A stretch of 42,728 bases of DNA, taken from the NCBI GenBank assembly GCA_017520425.1, contig JAFXFO010000038.1, positions 1 to 42,728 on the forward strand. Direction: 5' to 3'. This document shows positions 42,424 through 42,728 of this stretch, piece after piece. Each line of letters begins with the position of its first letter. Within the stretch, counting starts at the first letter, position 1. The translations under genes and the position numbers were made by a program. The notes under the pieces were generated by a model. It saw only the letters and a list, made by a program, of their open reading frames with translations, made no database searches and was not told where the DNA came from. This DNA comes from Lachnospiraceae bacterium. Lineage in GTDB: Bacteria; Bacillota; Clostridia; Lachnospirales; Lachnospiraceae.

Positions 42424-42728
42424 TAAAAGGCCCGGTTCTTTCGAACCGGGCTGTTTTATGCTCTCCATCCATACCGCACCCAGAGCTTTCGTCCCTTCAC
42501 CAACACCTGTTACGAATGGAATGAGATCTACCGCATCTCCGCCTAGCCCGGCCCATGCCCATCCGTCTTTGGGATTATTCCAGACATCAATCAGGCTGGC
42601 GCCAAGCGAAATGAAATCAACAAAAGTATCCCAGAATCTACCCTCAGTATCACTTCTGTTTACCGGATTATTCCCACAATAAGCAAACATATTGTAGCCC
42701 ATGATGCCCTGACCTGTGGATACATAGC
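42352..42728 (-). pseudogene. RHS protein C-terminal part lacking its toxin domain
   Basis: The minus strand enters the window reading YVSTGQGIMGYNMFAYCGNN, PVNRSDTEG, the end of an RHS core, then a pre-toxin segment AVDLIPFVTGVGEGTKALG. A toxin should follow, but after about 12 residues the frame runs into the terminator hairpin of the DUF4317 gene (about 42451) and continues through the antisense of that gene to a stop at 42352. The junction lies near 42455-42480. The toxin tip has thus been lost by deletion or rearrangement. The core and N-terminus lie right of the window. Confidence 0.8.
42430..42456 (+). terminator. terminator of the DUF4317 gene
   Basis: GCCCGGTTC (42430-42438), loop TTTC, GAACCGGGC (42443-42451), then TGTTTT. 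Confidence 0.92.

Noticed and set aside
1-42728. CRISPR array, tRNA or rRNA genes
   Set aside because: No regularly spaced direct repeats and no cloverleaf or rRNA-like conserved strings were found by eye.

Overview
The window looks like core chromosome of a spore-forming Clostridia, most likely Lachnospiraceae. The evidence is moderate-to-low GC, strong GGAGG ribosome sites, sporulation genes scattered among housekeeping genes, a DUF4317 protein, and Firmicutes gene order (rpsT-gpr-spoIIP-lepA-hemW; yicC-gmk-rpoZ; pgsA-recA-recX-rny). The genus cannot be fixed from this sequence. I found no tRNA, rRNA, CRISPR array or autonomous transposase gene.

Layout. 1-505: 5'-truncated RHS core, directly after the thiamin pyrophosphokinase stop codon. 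515-9540: thiamin pyrophosphokinase, a YgjP-like metalloprotein, pilT, then a sporulation/translation block (sigK, hemW, lepA, spoIIP, gpr) divergent from rpsT. 9698-15037: TPM-domain/zinc-ribbon pair, a GntR-controlled ABC transporter operon with a clear operator, a HAD gene remnant and an XRE-TPR regulator. 15226-18614: glycolytic operon gap-pgk-tpi with two structured intergenic regions. 18933-26373: PHP phosphatase, an unknown protein, mnmA, a flippase, a small zinc lipoprotein, xerD, a SpoIIM-like protein and an aminotransferase. 26564-34045: rny, recX, recA (LexA-type control), pgsA, rimO, rpoZ, gmk and yicC, all on the minus strand. 34239-42423: rqcH, a GH5 glucanase without a signal peptide, a SpoVB-like flippase, glgA, an internally deleted Spo0A paralogue and DUF4317. 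42352-42728: C-terminal part of another RHS protein that has lost its toxin tip.

The best candidates for something undescribed are these. (1) Three related intergenic elements of about 140-240 bp (1665-1893, 16029-16167, 37039-37280) share a conserved core inside nested palindromes. Their stems differ in sequence but keep complementarity, and a GNRA tetraloop is conserved. They could be an RNA/ssDNA-structured non-autonomous mobile element. (2) A Spo0A paralogue (40505-41020) keeps the first ~35 residues of the receiver and the whole DNA-binding domain but lacks the phosphorylation site; it lies just upstream of glgA. (3) RHS remnants lie at both ends, with both window edges inside the same part of the RHS core.

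Most other genes are standard housekeeping or sporulation functions. SigK appears to lack an inhibitory pro-sequence, as reported for Clostridioides difficile, and several genes use UUG starts (rpsT, sigK).
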